From contig JAIXMP010000014.1 of the NCBI GenBank assembly GCA_025677815.1, positions 186,001 through 250,000 on the forward strand: a stretch of DNA of 64,000 nucleotides. The letters are read 5' to 3'. Shown piece by piece: positions 9,383 to 20,989 of the stretch (position 1 is the first letter of the stretch; every line of letters begins with the position of its first letter). The position numbers were made by a program, and so were the translations under genes. The DNA is from Phascolomyces articulosus. Lineage: Eukaryota > Mucoromycota > Mucoromycetes > Mucorales > Lichtheimiaceae. Below the pieces are notes generated by a model that ran no database searches, was not told the origin of the DNA, and saw only the letters and a program-made list of their open reading frames with translations.

Positions 9383-12276
9383 ATAATAATAATAAAGTTG
9401 TGATAATAATGAAAATGATAATGAACGAAGTGGAAAAAAAGAAAAGAAGAAAAAGATAAACTTGGACGGGTCTCCCATCTTTGTTTATATCCTCGAGAAA
9501 GAAAAAAAAATCAGTTAATCCTAAAAAGGAGTTGGGGTGGGAATCATGGGAGAATAAGAAGAACAAGAAGAAGAAGAGAAAGGGGATATAGAGTTCACTT
9601 AGTTAACCCACCCCCAAAATAATATCTAACCTTCTCCTTTAAAACATATATATAATATAAACCTCTTATGCTTCTTCTTGTTGTTTAGTTTAGTGTTGTT
9701 GTTTCCCGCCAATATTTTAAAAAGGACCTTTTTATTATTATATATTGTTTATATCTTGCATATATTTTTTACATATATATTCTTATTATATTAACTTCTC
9801 TATTTTCCCTATAAATATTAGTAGCATCATCTCATTTTTGAATAAGTACTAGTATTATGCCTGATGACTTCAAATACAATTATAATCTTCCTGTCCCCCC
9901 TCCGGAAGCAGTCCATATTTAGTAAATGAACCGTTTAAAAAACTTTTTTTTTTTTTTTGCTCCCTTTTTTTTCATTTTGGGATTGTGAGAGTGAATCAAG
10001 TAGACGTGGAAATACAACTCATGCATAGTGTGATCATCCACTCAAAAATAATTATAATAAAGCATTCTTCTGCCCACTCTCATTTTTTTTTATCTCTTCA
10101 TATAATAATATATACGATTGTACGATACACACTAGATTGATTGTGGTTTGAACTAAAAGGAAGTTGACTCTGTCATAATGATAATGATAATAATAGTAAA
10201 AAGTAAACGGAAAAACAAAAACGCACGCACTGACCATTATTATATTGTCGCACACGCCTTTTTGTTTAAAATATATATAAAGTCCTACTTCTCCACACGT
10301 CATAATAGCCGTTTTTGGTTGTATATAAAAAATACGTAGTAGTGTGGGAGTCTCTAAACTTTATATATTTTCTTCTTCTATTGTACTAATATATGTAATT
10401 GCCATTAAGTGGAAATGATGTCTCTTTGCATACAAGTGACTTACCACTGGAGAATACATACCCATGAAATATGTATATAAATTCCTTTAGTGTTGTTCCC
10501 TAGTTACCTTGTAATTTATCATTAAAGATAAAAAAAAAACTCCTTTTTCATGATAAATTGAACCCGAATAATAAATGAAGGTGACACCACAATCATCATT
10601 CCAAGTCATGGGTATTTATAAAATATATAAACGTATTTTAAAGAAAAGACCTAATGACTATTTGAATGATTTTCCCTTTTCGACTTCTTTGAATGATATT
10701 GAAAAGGGTGTCACATTTGGTATAAAAAAGACTTTCTTCTTGTTGTTCCACAACATGATACTTCTTCAAAAAAGAACGTCTTCTTGGTCAATGAAGGATA
10801 CGTTATGCATTCACCTGCTGATGATTAAGTATACTATACAAGTCAGACCAACAACATGTTGCTATTACCCACGGTGTTGCTACTATTTGTTTTCAAATAG
10901 CAATAATAATTTCATCTATTGTTTTTATTATAAAGTGTTTCAAAACTTAAGTGCAATTTTTTCATATTGATGATGAAACATTAGTACTCATCCTTGCATT
11001 TATTTTTGCATATTAACAATGTGTGCGTGAGAAGAGATAAACAACTTCCAGCGAGAAAGTTACATTGAAATCAGCAGGTTCTTTTTTCTTTATTCGTCAC
11101 ACCATTTTATATTGTTATTGTTATCTTCCTGACGACATTAAAGAGCAATAATCTTTCAGATAAACCCATTGTCTTCTTCGTCATCATCCCTATTGTCATT
11201 AGCCAACTCTATATATTATATATATTATAGTATTCCAAATCACATCATCCTAAAATAATACTCATTGTACTGTGCCGCGTCGTGTTGTCTTATCTTCTTC
11301 TTTTAAACCTACTTTTTGTTTCATCCTTCACACAACACCCTATTTTGTATAAATTATTTTTTTTCTTACTATATAGCCAGAATGTATGGATGCAGTAAAA
11401 GAAGAAAAAAATTGATCAAAACTTTTTATACATGGAATACTAATCTGTCCATGAAATACGCGGGCAGCTGCACTCTAATATAACACACTAATGTAAGGAG
11501 GGAAAAAGGTACATTTAGTGAGGTTGTGATTACAAATAAGTCTTTATTAAAAAAATTGTATTTTTTTCGAGATATGATATTGACATCGACATATTAATAT
11601 TAATGTGAGGTGCATCATCTACATTGCATACATTAGATACTGACACTATGCGTACAATCAAACCATTTATTAATTGTCCTATGTATATCTGCAATTATAA
11701 ACAGTTCATTGTTTATGAACTGATAAACTGTGTAAATTATTATTCTCTGCCCTTTTTTATTTTGATAGTTCACTTTTTATTGTTGTATAGGGTGATTTTT
11801 ATAATTATATTACTATAAGCTGTCATCCCTTCCGTCTAGCACAGAAACATAATTTAATATTCTTTTAGCTTTGAGACTACTGCTCTTTGTAAAATTTATG
11901 CTATATCATATTAAGTATGCTCATATTAATCCATTGCTGGGGTATTTGTTCAATAGATCTGTATGTATCCAGCTTATATAAGTTTGCTGCTGCTGTTGTT
12001 TTAGTACTTTGTGCTGTGTTATTTGGGCTTAGCAAAAAAAAAACATATATACTTAACAAATATTACTTACATACGTATTCAGTATAAAAAAACATTCTTT
12101 TATGTAAAACACAATACGACTTGTGAAAACTGTGAATTCACCAAGAAGATAGTTACCATGGAGTATTTTTCACCCAAAAGTTCTTCTGTTTTACCTTCCA
12201 CGAAAAAATAACTAAATAAAACAAAATATAGTAGTGTTGGGGTATAGACATTACATATTGATACAGCCAAAACTCG
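9383..12276. other. Long AT-rich intergenic region
   Basis: About 2.9 kb with no recognisable gene. A 131-codon open frame at 10575-10970 (+) is Y/F/N/C-rich, shows no family resemblance and has no intron partner; I regard it as chance. Poly-T and TATATA runs are frequent. Confidence 0.5.
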
Positions 12277-14040
12277 GTGAATCCGGTAGATATCACCCAT
12301 GAGAGACTCAACCCTTGGCAGGCGAACTTCGACCTACATCTCTTGTTTACGTCGAAGAAAACTGGAAGATATCAGGCAATGAGGCAAAATATGGTCATTG
12401 TGCTCTGTCTTACGTTTGGGCGCAAACTTGTGTCCCCCGTAAGAAACAAAGTGGTGGATACTACTGGATTGACAAGGCCCGACGCTGTATTATTAAAAGC
12501 TATGATATGGACAAAAGAGATTCGGTAATCACAATGTCAATAGAAAAAAAAAGAGGAAGATGAAAACGTACCTCAGTTTTCACCATCCGTCAACAAGAGC
12601 AATGCAAGAAAAAACCACGTCACCCATAACGCGCTTCTCCTGCAAATATGCAAACATTTCATAATCAAATATTTATGGTACGATAAGCTCTGTATTGGTT
12701 AGTCGAACAAAGAAACCAAGCGATAAGAAATCAAGTAAATGCACAGCGTCTACAGTAACTTTTGCAAAACTCTGGTTATTGTGCCTGAAGTACATGTTCG
12801 CAAAGCGAAAGATTTTACAATTACCAATCCTATGCGAAGTCACACACAAGCATGTGGAGAAGCAGAATACGATGTAGCTGCTAAATCGCCTGGGTGGGTT
12901 TTGGAAGAAGCGATGCTCTCAAAATGTATTTTGGTGCTTCGTACTGATGCCTATTTATGGCAACATAATTTCCATTCATGTGAAATACCCACCACATCTA
13001 ACTAATTTTCAAAACCGATGCTTGATTTTCTTAATCAACAAGGGGAGGGAGTGTTAATCAAACTCTCTATCAAGCCCATTTTCGGACAAGCTCAAAAGAA
13101 CATGACAGGGTTTCTGTGTTGGCCAATATTTCCCATTGTATATTTACCGATATACAGTTTGATAATGATACGTATATTCTTTTTCTTTTCCTTTTGTTGT
13201 TGATTTTTTTTTCAAAAAGACTTGTACACATTTTTAAAATGACCTTTAATCTCTTTTATCAAAAAAGCATCGTAATAAATGATATATATTCATTCTTTGT
13301 TTCGGATAAAATCTCTTTATGGACGATTCAGAACGGTAAGTAAATACAGTGGCGGGCCATGGTTTTGCTCCTTAGGCTGGTGTTTCTGGAGTGCATAAAT
13401 CTAATCGTGTTGTTGTCACCACTATATTTTCCTCATCTCACTCCAGTTGTGATAGCGTGCTTTTTCACATATCAGCTAATCTTACAAGAAAAGCACTGCC
13501 AATTGCATCATATGATAATGGCTGTTTCTCAAGGCTGACTAACAATCAACTCCAATGGAATAGACAGATTGTTACGTTTATAAAGTGGTGGTAACCGTAA
13601 AGGTCTGTACACTAACACGGAAGAAAATAATTCTTTGATTTATTCCTCCAATTAAAATGCTACTCCCTTATTATCAACCTTTCGACTATTATAGGTCTGA
13701 CCAAGAAATGGTATCACTTTCTTTATCTGAAGATTGTGATGAATGCATCATTTTAACTGTTTTATTTAAATCCTATAACTTGAATACTCGAAATACTATG
13801 TCAGATGAAACATCATAAAGGTTTCCTACTGGCCATTGATATTATTTTTATATCCTGTTCTCAAGAAATGTACAGAGGATCTCAATATGACTGCTGAAGG
13901 GCGATACAAGTCATTAGGCGTTTATTTTCTTGGGAGTCCAGAGAATTGGAGATCTTTGTTCAGATGATACAGATGTAATTTTGAAATCGATTTTTCGAGA
14001 AGCTACGTATCCATAATGAAGCGAAAGAATTTATCATATA
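12277..14040 (+). pseudogene. HET-like domain gene, decayed second copy
   Basis: A collinear but broken relative of the intact gene at 1951-3825. In order: a VDITHERLN block at about 12283; GHCALSYVWAQ (about 12393-12425) equivalent to the first HET block; LWYDKLCIG then an in-frame stop (about 12674-12701), equivalent to LWYDKICIDQ; PGWVLEEAMLSK (about 12889) for the third block; a relic of the LLDFANQ region at 13018; then, after a large gap or diverged segment, MVSLSLSEDCDECIIL near 13708 and a C-terminal block (LKKCTEDLNMTAEGRYKSLG at about 13860, AKEFIIY at about 14020). Multiple stops and frame changes separate these blocks, so no full-length product can be made. Orientation is opposite to the intact copy. 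The assignment rests on side-by-side reading. Confidence 0.85.
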
Positions 14041-15410
14041 GTGGAGTGTTTGATTTGTTACTTGAAACAAACTACTATACATAAACATAATACTTGCAAA
14101 ACTATATTTCCATTCATTCTATACAAGATAACGCACAAAATAAATATTAATTATAGTAATAGAATGATTGGAGCAGTTAGCATAGTAGTCCCAATCTATC
14201 AAATCATTATGAACGCATGCTTCCCACTTTTTAAACCTAAATAAGTAATTATATAAAAAATGAAGATTAGTCTTAGGTTAGATAAATTAGTATTCCTTCA
14301 GAATGAGGTAAAAGCAGCTCCATCACCACCGTAATTCAATTTTGTTTCATCACTAGGAAAAATATACTATTACATGTTACTCCTAACACCTCTCGTTTTA
14401 GATATATATATATATATATAGAAGACCATTAGCACCAATATTATGTATTTTATATACGTACATATACAACCAAGAAAGCTTTTCATCCAATGAAAATACT
14501 ACTAATCTTTATGCATACAGTACATATCACTCAGAATACCTTTGATGACGATCGATCAACAATTTTTGTAACTGACGACAAAGAAAATTTTAGGATGGGT
14601 TTAAACAAAGGGGTTTCACATATCTGTATGTACGTACCTGAAACTTTTTTTATATACTTTGGGTTCAGGAACATATCGTACTATATGTACGTAAACCTGA
14701 CAAAGAGGAAAGTTTTTTTTTTCTTTTTTTTTTTTTAAAAAAAAAAAAAAGAGAAGATTTGAATAATCTTGGTTTCTCCTCTTTTTTATTAACCAGCTTT
14801 TGTTAAATCTTGAAAACCTGGATGGTGAACTTTTGTAGTTAATCTATCATTAAAAAACCCCAATACCAAGAAACGTTATATTAGCTAGCATTAATCAAAC
14901 CACACAAGATAAAAAAATGAGTGGGAAAACATAAAAATAGTTTTTAGGTTTGTTATACATAATTGTAAAAAAAAGAGAATATATATATTGGGTCATTATA
15001 TTAGTGATAAAAATCCATAAAAGAAATAAGCAACAATAATAGCGATATGGGGTTGTTAAAATGAATATAATAAATGTGGAGTGGTGTTTTTTTTTCGGGG
15101 TGGGGGTGAGAAAGGATATAAAATAATAGTTTCCTTATAGTCGTAGAATAATAATAATATAAAAAAGGGAGAAGAGAGAGTTAGTGCTTTAAATATTTAT
15201 AATGGCTGTTGAAATAAGAATTCGTAAAGGCATGAAAAAAAAATAAGGTGAAAATCAATAACAACAAAAAATAGTGTTATTGGTCCTTATTTTCAATATA
15301 TATAAAAAGGTTTGTTATTGATCCGAATGGAGATGGATGATAGGGCGTATATATATATAAAAGGTGTGTATAATATAAAATAAAATGGAGAAATTTCCCC
15401 AAAAAGATAC
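14041..15410. other. Intergenic region, no gene recognised
   Basis: About 1.4 kb between the pseudogene and the 3' end of the next minus-strand gene. It holds a (TA)n microsatellite at 14402-14420 and a long poly-T/poly-A palindrome at 14724-14750. Short open frames show no resemblance to proteins. Confidence 0.5.
14724..14750. repeat. Poly-T/poly-A palindrome
   Basis: Thirteen T followed directly by fourteen A. One of at least seven such T(n)A(n) junctions in the window (also near 8731, 23664, 26215, 27159, 38572 and 51710), all outside coding exons. Confidence 0.9.
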
Positions 15411-17942
15411 TTAATAATAATCATCACGTAATGTTTGGTTATTTCGTTTAGCAAGCATACTCCTAATACGTAACGTCGAACCAGGACCACGCTGTTGAGC
15501 ACCTTTTGAAGTGGACTTTTTATCCGCACCATTCGTAGATACTGCACTAATGGAAGGAGATTGTGGTGGCGTTGTTCCTGTTGTAGTCGTTGAGGAGGAG
15601 GAAGAATAGTAACTGATAGAAGGTGGTGCAGGGATAGCACTCATACTAGATCGAGTTGGCTTTTCCTTTGTTGCCTTATGGGATGTTAAGGAGGACGTGC
15701 GTACACGCGGCATACCTGTACTTGCTCTCACTGGTGTTCGTGCAGCTGCAGAGTGGCGGTTGTGGATTTTCTTTGCAGCAGCAGCAGCGGTAGATGCTGC
15801 ATTGGGTGGAAGGGGTGGTACAGGTTGTGATGATTGGAAATATGTTGAATTGGATGTTGTAGAAGAAGTGGAAGGTGGTAAAGGTATAGCTGAATTGTTG
15901 GTTGTATTCGATGTTGAAGAAGTAGGTGCTCCTGCATGCAATGAGGATGTACGACTATGAGAAGGTCGTGAAGAATCCCCAATACTACGCGTCGATGAAC
16001 TAGTTCGCATGGAGTTACGGGTTGTACTGGATGACGAAGGTGTAGGTGATCCTTTATTGGAAGCATATCCATCAAATGACATGCGTGATGGATGAACAGG
16101 TATCTAAAACATCATCCATTGGATAAGCATTAGGTTTGACGTTATCACCTCCATTTTTTTCTCAGTTTAGAAATAAAAAAAACAAGATCTTACATTTTGG
16201 GCAATCAATGCATCCTCACGATCCAAAGTTTCAACAATATCATTACCATCAATAAGCATGGGTGCACCTCTTGAATATTGTTTCCATAGAATCACACTTT
16301 CCCTAATCTTGGTACCAAGCTAAACAAAGAACATTAAAAAAAGTTAAACTTTAGTTTCTATCCCAGAAACAGTAAAAAAAGTAAGGGGCGCAAATTTTGA
16401 GGGATTTGGAAGAGGAGGGTTTTTTAGCGGATCGAAAAAAAAAAGATTGCATAGTAAAAGAAGAGGAGAAGAGGAATATTGGATATCTTTTTTTATGGAG
16501 TAGAAAGATAAATCAATTGGGCTTGTTGTATAATTTACCATTTTAACTTCTTCTGGTGCTTTACGTCTTCTTGCACTTCGAAGTAGAATTGTTCGTCGTT
16601 TCATATTGCTCTTTGCTGACAATGCAATAGTCTTTGCAATATCCAAATCTACCTTGGCCTTTTGCAATGCTTGAACATCATCTATCAAAAATAACAAATA
16701 ATCCGTTTAATATTTATCATTGAATGCAGAAAACCAAACTGTTTTATAAATCTAGAAAAGTATTCTTCTTCTCTCTCACTAAATCCATTTATACATATAT
16801 AGTATCCACCTTCTCTTTTCCCCCTTCTTCATCCAACCCCCGCTTCCTTTAACCCATCCCTTGCCATTTCTTTTGCTATGGTAAAAAGTAATGTTTATAT
16901 TAATATACCTGTCGTTCCAATGCTTTCAAAAAACTTTGCTGAATCCAATTCTAAATCTCGTAATAAATCATTCAATTGACGAAGAATATGTTTGGTATCT
17001 GGCTTATATCGAATACGTGTAGTGAATCTTGCCGACTAATAATAGTAGTAATAAGAATTAATTATTATTCGTATAACCCTCAATCTTATTCCCATCCAAC
17101 ATAGATAAAAAAACTTGTTTCTATGTTATTGTAGATCACACCATCCACATAGATGACACATATATATACTTTTTTATATAATCCCCTCCAAAAAAAAATC
17201 CATAACAATCATCTTCTTTTATAAATAAATTAGATACATTACCATGCGTCGTTCTTGTGAATCACTACTGGCCATAGAAGGTCGTCGTTGATGTTGTTGA
17301 GGTTTCTTTGTTGGTAAAGGTGTATCATATAAACAACTTGCGGATTTAATAGCCGAATCTAAAGTTGCTTCTGCATGCATCAACACGGACTCGTTCCGTT
17401 CGCCTGATAACCCCATATCTTTCAACATGGTTTCGATTTGTGTGGTGGTGGTATCTACGTTGATAATAGCTTGATTGGCAAGTTCAAGTTGTGCCACCAA
17501 TTCATTAAGTTCTGCTGTTTTCAGTGTCAAGATGGATCTCAAATTGGCGATCGTTTGAGTACCCTATATTGTATAAATATTTTTTTTCCTTCATAAATAT
17601 AATTATATTCCCCATGGTTACTTGGTTGTTTTTTGTGTGATTCATATGAAATCTCTATCAATGGCCACACAAGAAAAAACGCACACAGACAGCATTGTGA
17701 AACGAACAAAAAAAAATAGAATAGGTTTTTTTTTTGGTTACCTCGTCCAATTTACTTAAAAGCTGAATGACGGCTTTATCGCCACCATTATAATCATCTT
17801 GCTGGTGTTGTTGTTGTTGTTGTTGTTGCTTAATAGTACTTGTGGTAACTGGTGTTGCAGTAGTAGATAAAGCGTCGTCTTTCATGACGCCACCAGTTCC
17901 CATAACTGTACTAGAGGTGGTATTGTAAGCCAATTCCGACAT
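15411..17942 (-). CDS. SxIP-motif, Ser/Pro-rich protein, possibly KAR9-like
   Basis: Six exons on the minus strand: 17942-17742, 17563-17243, 17035-16909, 16681-16539, 16319-16194 and 16103-15411, all GT-AG and in phase, for 536 residues. The first part has a poly-Q run (about 39-48), then a helical region of roughly 240 residues containing GTQTIANLRSILTLKTAELN and IRYKPDTKHILRQLNDLLRD. The C-terminal 230 residues are basic and Ser/Thr/Pro-rich, with two SAIP motifs (377-380, 461-464) and a TGMP (435-438). SxIP in a basic Ser-rich context is the docking signal for EB1/Bim1 at microtubule plus ends. A helical N-terminus followed by such a tail fits the fungal karyogamy protein KAR9, which links Bim1-bound microtubules to myosin for spindle positioning. 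That family assignment is inference; the exon model is strong. Confidence 0.72.
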
Positions 17943-18315
17943 TTATAAAAGTTGGTTCATATAAAGTAATAAAAAAAAGAGAGTAATATATCGCTTTTTT
18001 TGTTGTTGAGTTGTTGCTATTGTTGTTGTTGTATAAATTTGGGCTCCTGTCTAAAGTTTGAAGAAAAATAAAAAAGGGTGATTTGGGTTTTATATAAGTG
18101 TATAGACAGAAGCTCAAATGTAAGAAAGGGGAGGAGGAGGAATGGGGAGGAAAAAAAAAGGTTTACCGCAAAGAAGAAAAAGAAGGACGACGGAGGAGTA
18201 AAATAAATATATAAAATATCGATGTATGTTGTATGTGTGTAACTATATAAGATAACTCACTCCACTCAGTTTGATATACAGGTATACAAATAAAATTGAC
18301 TCATGATAATTTTTA

Positions 18316-19244
18316 TTATGATTTCGTTGTTTTTGGTTTTTGTGGAGTGGATTGTTTACAAGGTGGTGGAATAGGTGTATTTGGATCAATAGGTGCATGT
18401 AAAACTCTTCCAATTTTATAATATGTACGATGATTTTGATAGAACTTTTTCCATCCTTCAACACCCTATTATCATCGATTCAATAAAACAAGAAAAACAA
18501 GATTAGTTATATATATACTTCTTCTTCTCCTACTTCATAACTTATTTTCTTTCTCTCCTGCCTTCCTTGTTCCTCCCTCCCCCCAAAAAAATTGCTGTCT
18601 CCCTCTCTTTTTCTGACTTTACCTTCAGCTGTCCATCTGACAAACCACGGAGATCATGGGTTAAATGATCCTTAAAGCAACCGGTCACGTAAGCTCGAGC
18701 TGCGTCTTTTCCTGCAAAATGATTATAACTTCCTCCACGTCCATACCATCCAGCTCCATCCGATACATCAAATACATCACCGCTAGAGAAAAAAAATACG
18801 ATGCTTAATAAGTTTCTAACACGTTATGACATTACGATATATATACTTACTCAACAGCCAAATAAATGGGTAGATTTGGATTACTACCATCATATCGTCT
18901 CAATTGTTCTTCTGAAAACACGAGTTCCTTTCTCTATTATACAAATATTTAGAGACCATCATCTTGTTTTTCTTCCACACACAAGACGCAATACTTACAG
19001 GAATATAGTTGTTAATATTGGTCCATTTACCACGATATCCCCAGGTCCACGATTCAGTAATTAAGTACGAGGCACCAAAAAATAAAATGACAGTCCATAC
19101 AGTCCCCATCAAGAAGGCTTTTAAAATGGAAGAGAGAGACGATCCATCGCTTGTTTTTTTGGAATTATTGTTGGATTCAGAAGGAGGGATAGCTTTATTG
19201 GATGAATCTTCTGTCGGCTTCCGGCGTTGGTGTACGTTTGACAT
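18316..19244 (-). CDS. Membrane-anchored cytochrome b5-like heme/steroid-binding (MAPR) protein
   Basis: Four exons: 19244-18999, 18933-18851, 18782-18623 and 18465-18316, GT-AG and in phase, 212 residues. The N-terminus is hydrophilic (Lys/Ser/Asn-rich), followed by one transmembrane segment (about 42-63, FLMGTVWTVILFFGASYLI). The rest is a membrane-associated progesterone-receptor-type cytochrome b5 fold: RKELVFSEEQLRRYDGS, then IYLAVDGDVFDVSDG, YGRGGSYNHFAGKDAARAYV and TGCFKDHLTHDLRG, ending with WKKFYQNHRTYYKIGRVLH. MAPR proteins such as Dap1/PGRMC bind heme and support ER cytochrome P450 enzymes in sterol synthesis; the axial ligand in this family is a tyrosine, and several candidates are present. 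The N-terminal anchor suggests an ER membrane protein with the fold on one side. The tail is Pro/Lys-rich. Confidence 0.9.
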
Positions 19245-19610
19245 ATTTTTTTAAGAAATGTATAAGGTTGCAGCCAAAAAAAAATGGGGTGTGTACACAA
19301 CGAAATCTTGAGCGGATATTGAATACTGGTTCTCTTAACATTAGCATTACCCTGAAATAATTCTCCAATCCCCACATACAAGAAGCCGAGGTGTTATAAA
19401 AGCTGTCCATTCTTATATATATTTGATATTGTGACTAATATAAAGATATAATAATAATTTAATAATACAAATATATAAAAGAATAAATAAAAAAATAATA
19501 ATATAATAGTAACGGATAAAATAATGGATAAAGAGAGAATATATGAAAGTTTAAACTAATAAGAAAAAAGGTACGATTTAGATATAGCATGTGTATGGGT
19601 GATCACCAAC

Positions 19611-19910
19611 TCAAGTACGATCTCTTGTTCGTCTTCTACGATATTGTTCAACTATAGCCATGTATTTATCAACACGATCATTTTCCATGACATCATGCCA
19701 TATCAGATGTTGACGTTCATTTAATGTATTACGTACGATAGCTGTTGTACGCAAAAGCTAATAAAGCTTGTCTTGCAACAACTTTCCGTTCTGTAGCTTA
19801 TTGCATGGCCCGAGAATCGTCATCATCATCGTCGTTATTATTAGTATTATCTTTTTCTTGATCTTCTTCGTCAGAACCAAGAATACAAAGAGGGGATGTT
19901 GCTGGTATTA
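19611..19910 (-). pseudogene. Possible orphan terminal exon or gene relic
   Basis: On the minus strand 19757-19611 is an open stretch preceded by an acceptor-like TTATTAG and ending in a stop, encoding 48 residues with balanced, protein-like composition (LLRTTAIVRNTLNERQHLIW ... VEQYRRRRTRDRT). Upstream, a different frame reads an acidic tract (ILGSDEEDQEKD then N/D repeats, near 19800-19900), interrupted by a stop and not in frame with the exon without an unseen intron. No start or further upstream exon was found, and no family is recognised. It could be the 3' end of a decayed gene. Confidence 0.35.
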
Positions 19911-20989
19911 TTGTTCTAAGTGATCATGATGTATCTTGATGGGTAGTATGAAGGCGTGGTCAACGAGAGGTCGATGGTCATACATTTCTTTTTTGATGAC
20001 TTAAGTATTCTATTTAATCAACTCAATTTTATTTACAGTGATGTTTTCCTATTGTATGAAAAGGAAAAATAATAAGTAAATAATAGTACTTATTAGTATA
20101 GCAGTAATAGGCATGATGACTTATTCTCCATTTTGTACCTGCATTAAATAACAGATTTCAAACAGAATGTATTTTTTTTATTTAGGGTAGTAAAATTTAT
20201 ACAGGGAAAATAATAATAATAAGTTACGATAGATTAACCTATACTTTATCTTTGGGTTTTTTTATTATCTTTTATAATCGACCCGTTACTTCCCTTTTCA
20301 CAATATGAGACAGACACCTTCTCTGGTGTAATAATAAATACTTTTATTATATTCCTTTTTGTTTTTCTCTCATCCTATTCATACTTCCCTTCTCGCCAAA
20401 AATTGTAAATCCTATTCTTTTCTTCTTCTTTTTATTCATGCAAGTGCGACTGATATGTGATACAGGATCTGTACCATATCCACAAGGTGTAGTACAACCA
20501 AGTATAACATGAAGTAATCTGTGTGATATACTTATTTTTTTATTATCTTCCAATCTATGAAAAATATAAAAGGTATAGAAAAATAGAAAAATAAAGACGA
20601 TATAAGAACACGTTGAGACTGTTATAAGATCTATTTCAATAAAAGTAATCATGATCAAATTATCTAATAAAGCTGAAGTCCTTTTATACTTTTCGATGAA
20701 GTGCTTATTTCTAATTATTTTTTTATTTTCGGGTACGTGTTTATATAATGAGGATTGCTATTTGTTATTGTTAGTTTACACCTTCTGCTAAGAGGGCGTT
20801 CATTCATTTCTTATTTTCTGATTGTTGAACATTATACCTTATATGCTATACCGTTCTGATTCCCCCATTTTATAATAATGGCGTTATTCTATTTTATTTA
20901 TTATTTATTCTATTCTTCCTCATTTTAATTAAGATAAACCTATTTAGCGTATTCTTTTCCTACGGACACGACACAATTCTTTTTTTATA

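Noticed and set aside
10575..10970. 131-codon plus-strand open frame
   Set aside because: Tyr/Phe/Cys/Asn-rich tail, no recognisable motif, no codon bias like the real genes nearby; considered chance in AT-rich DNA.
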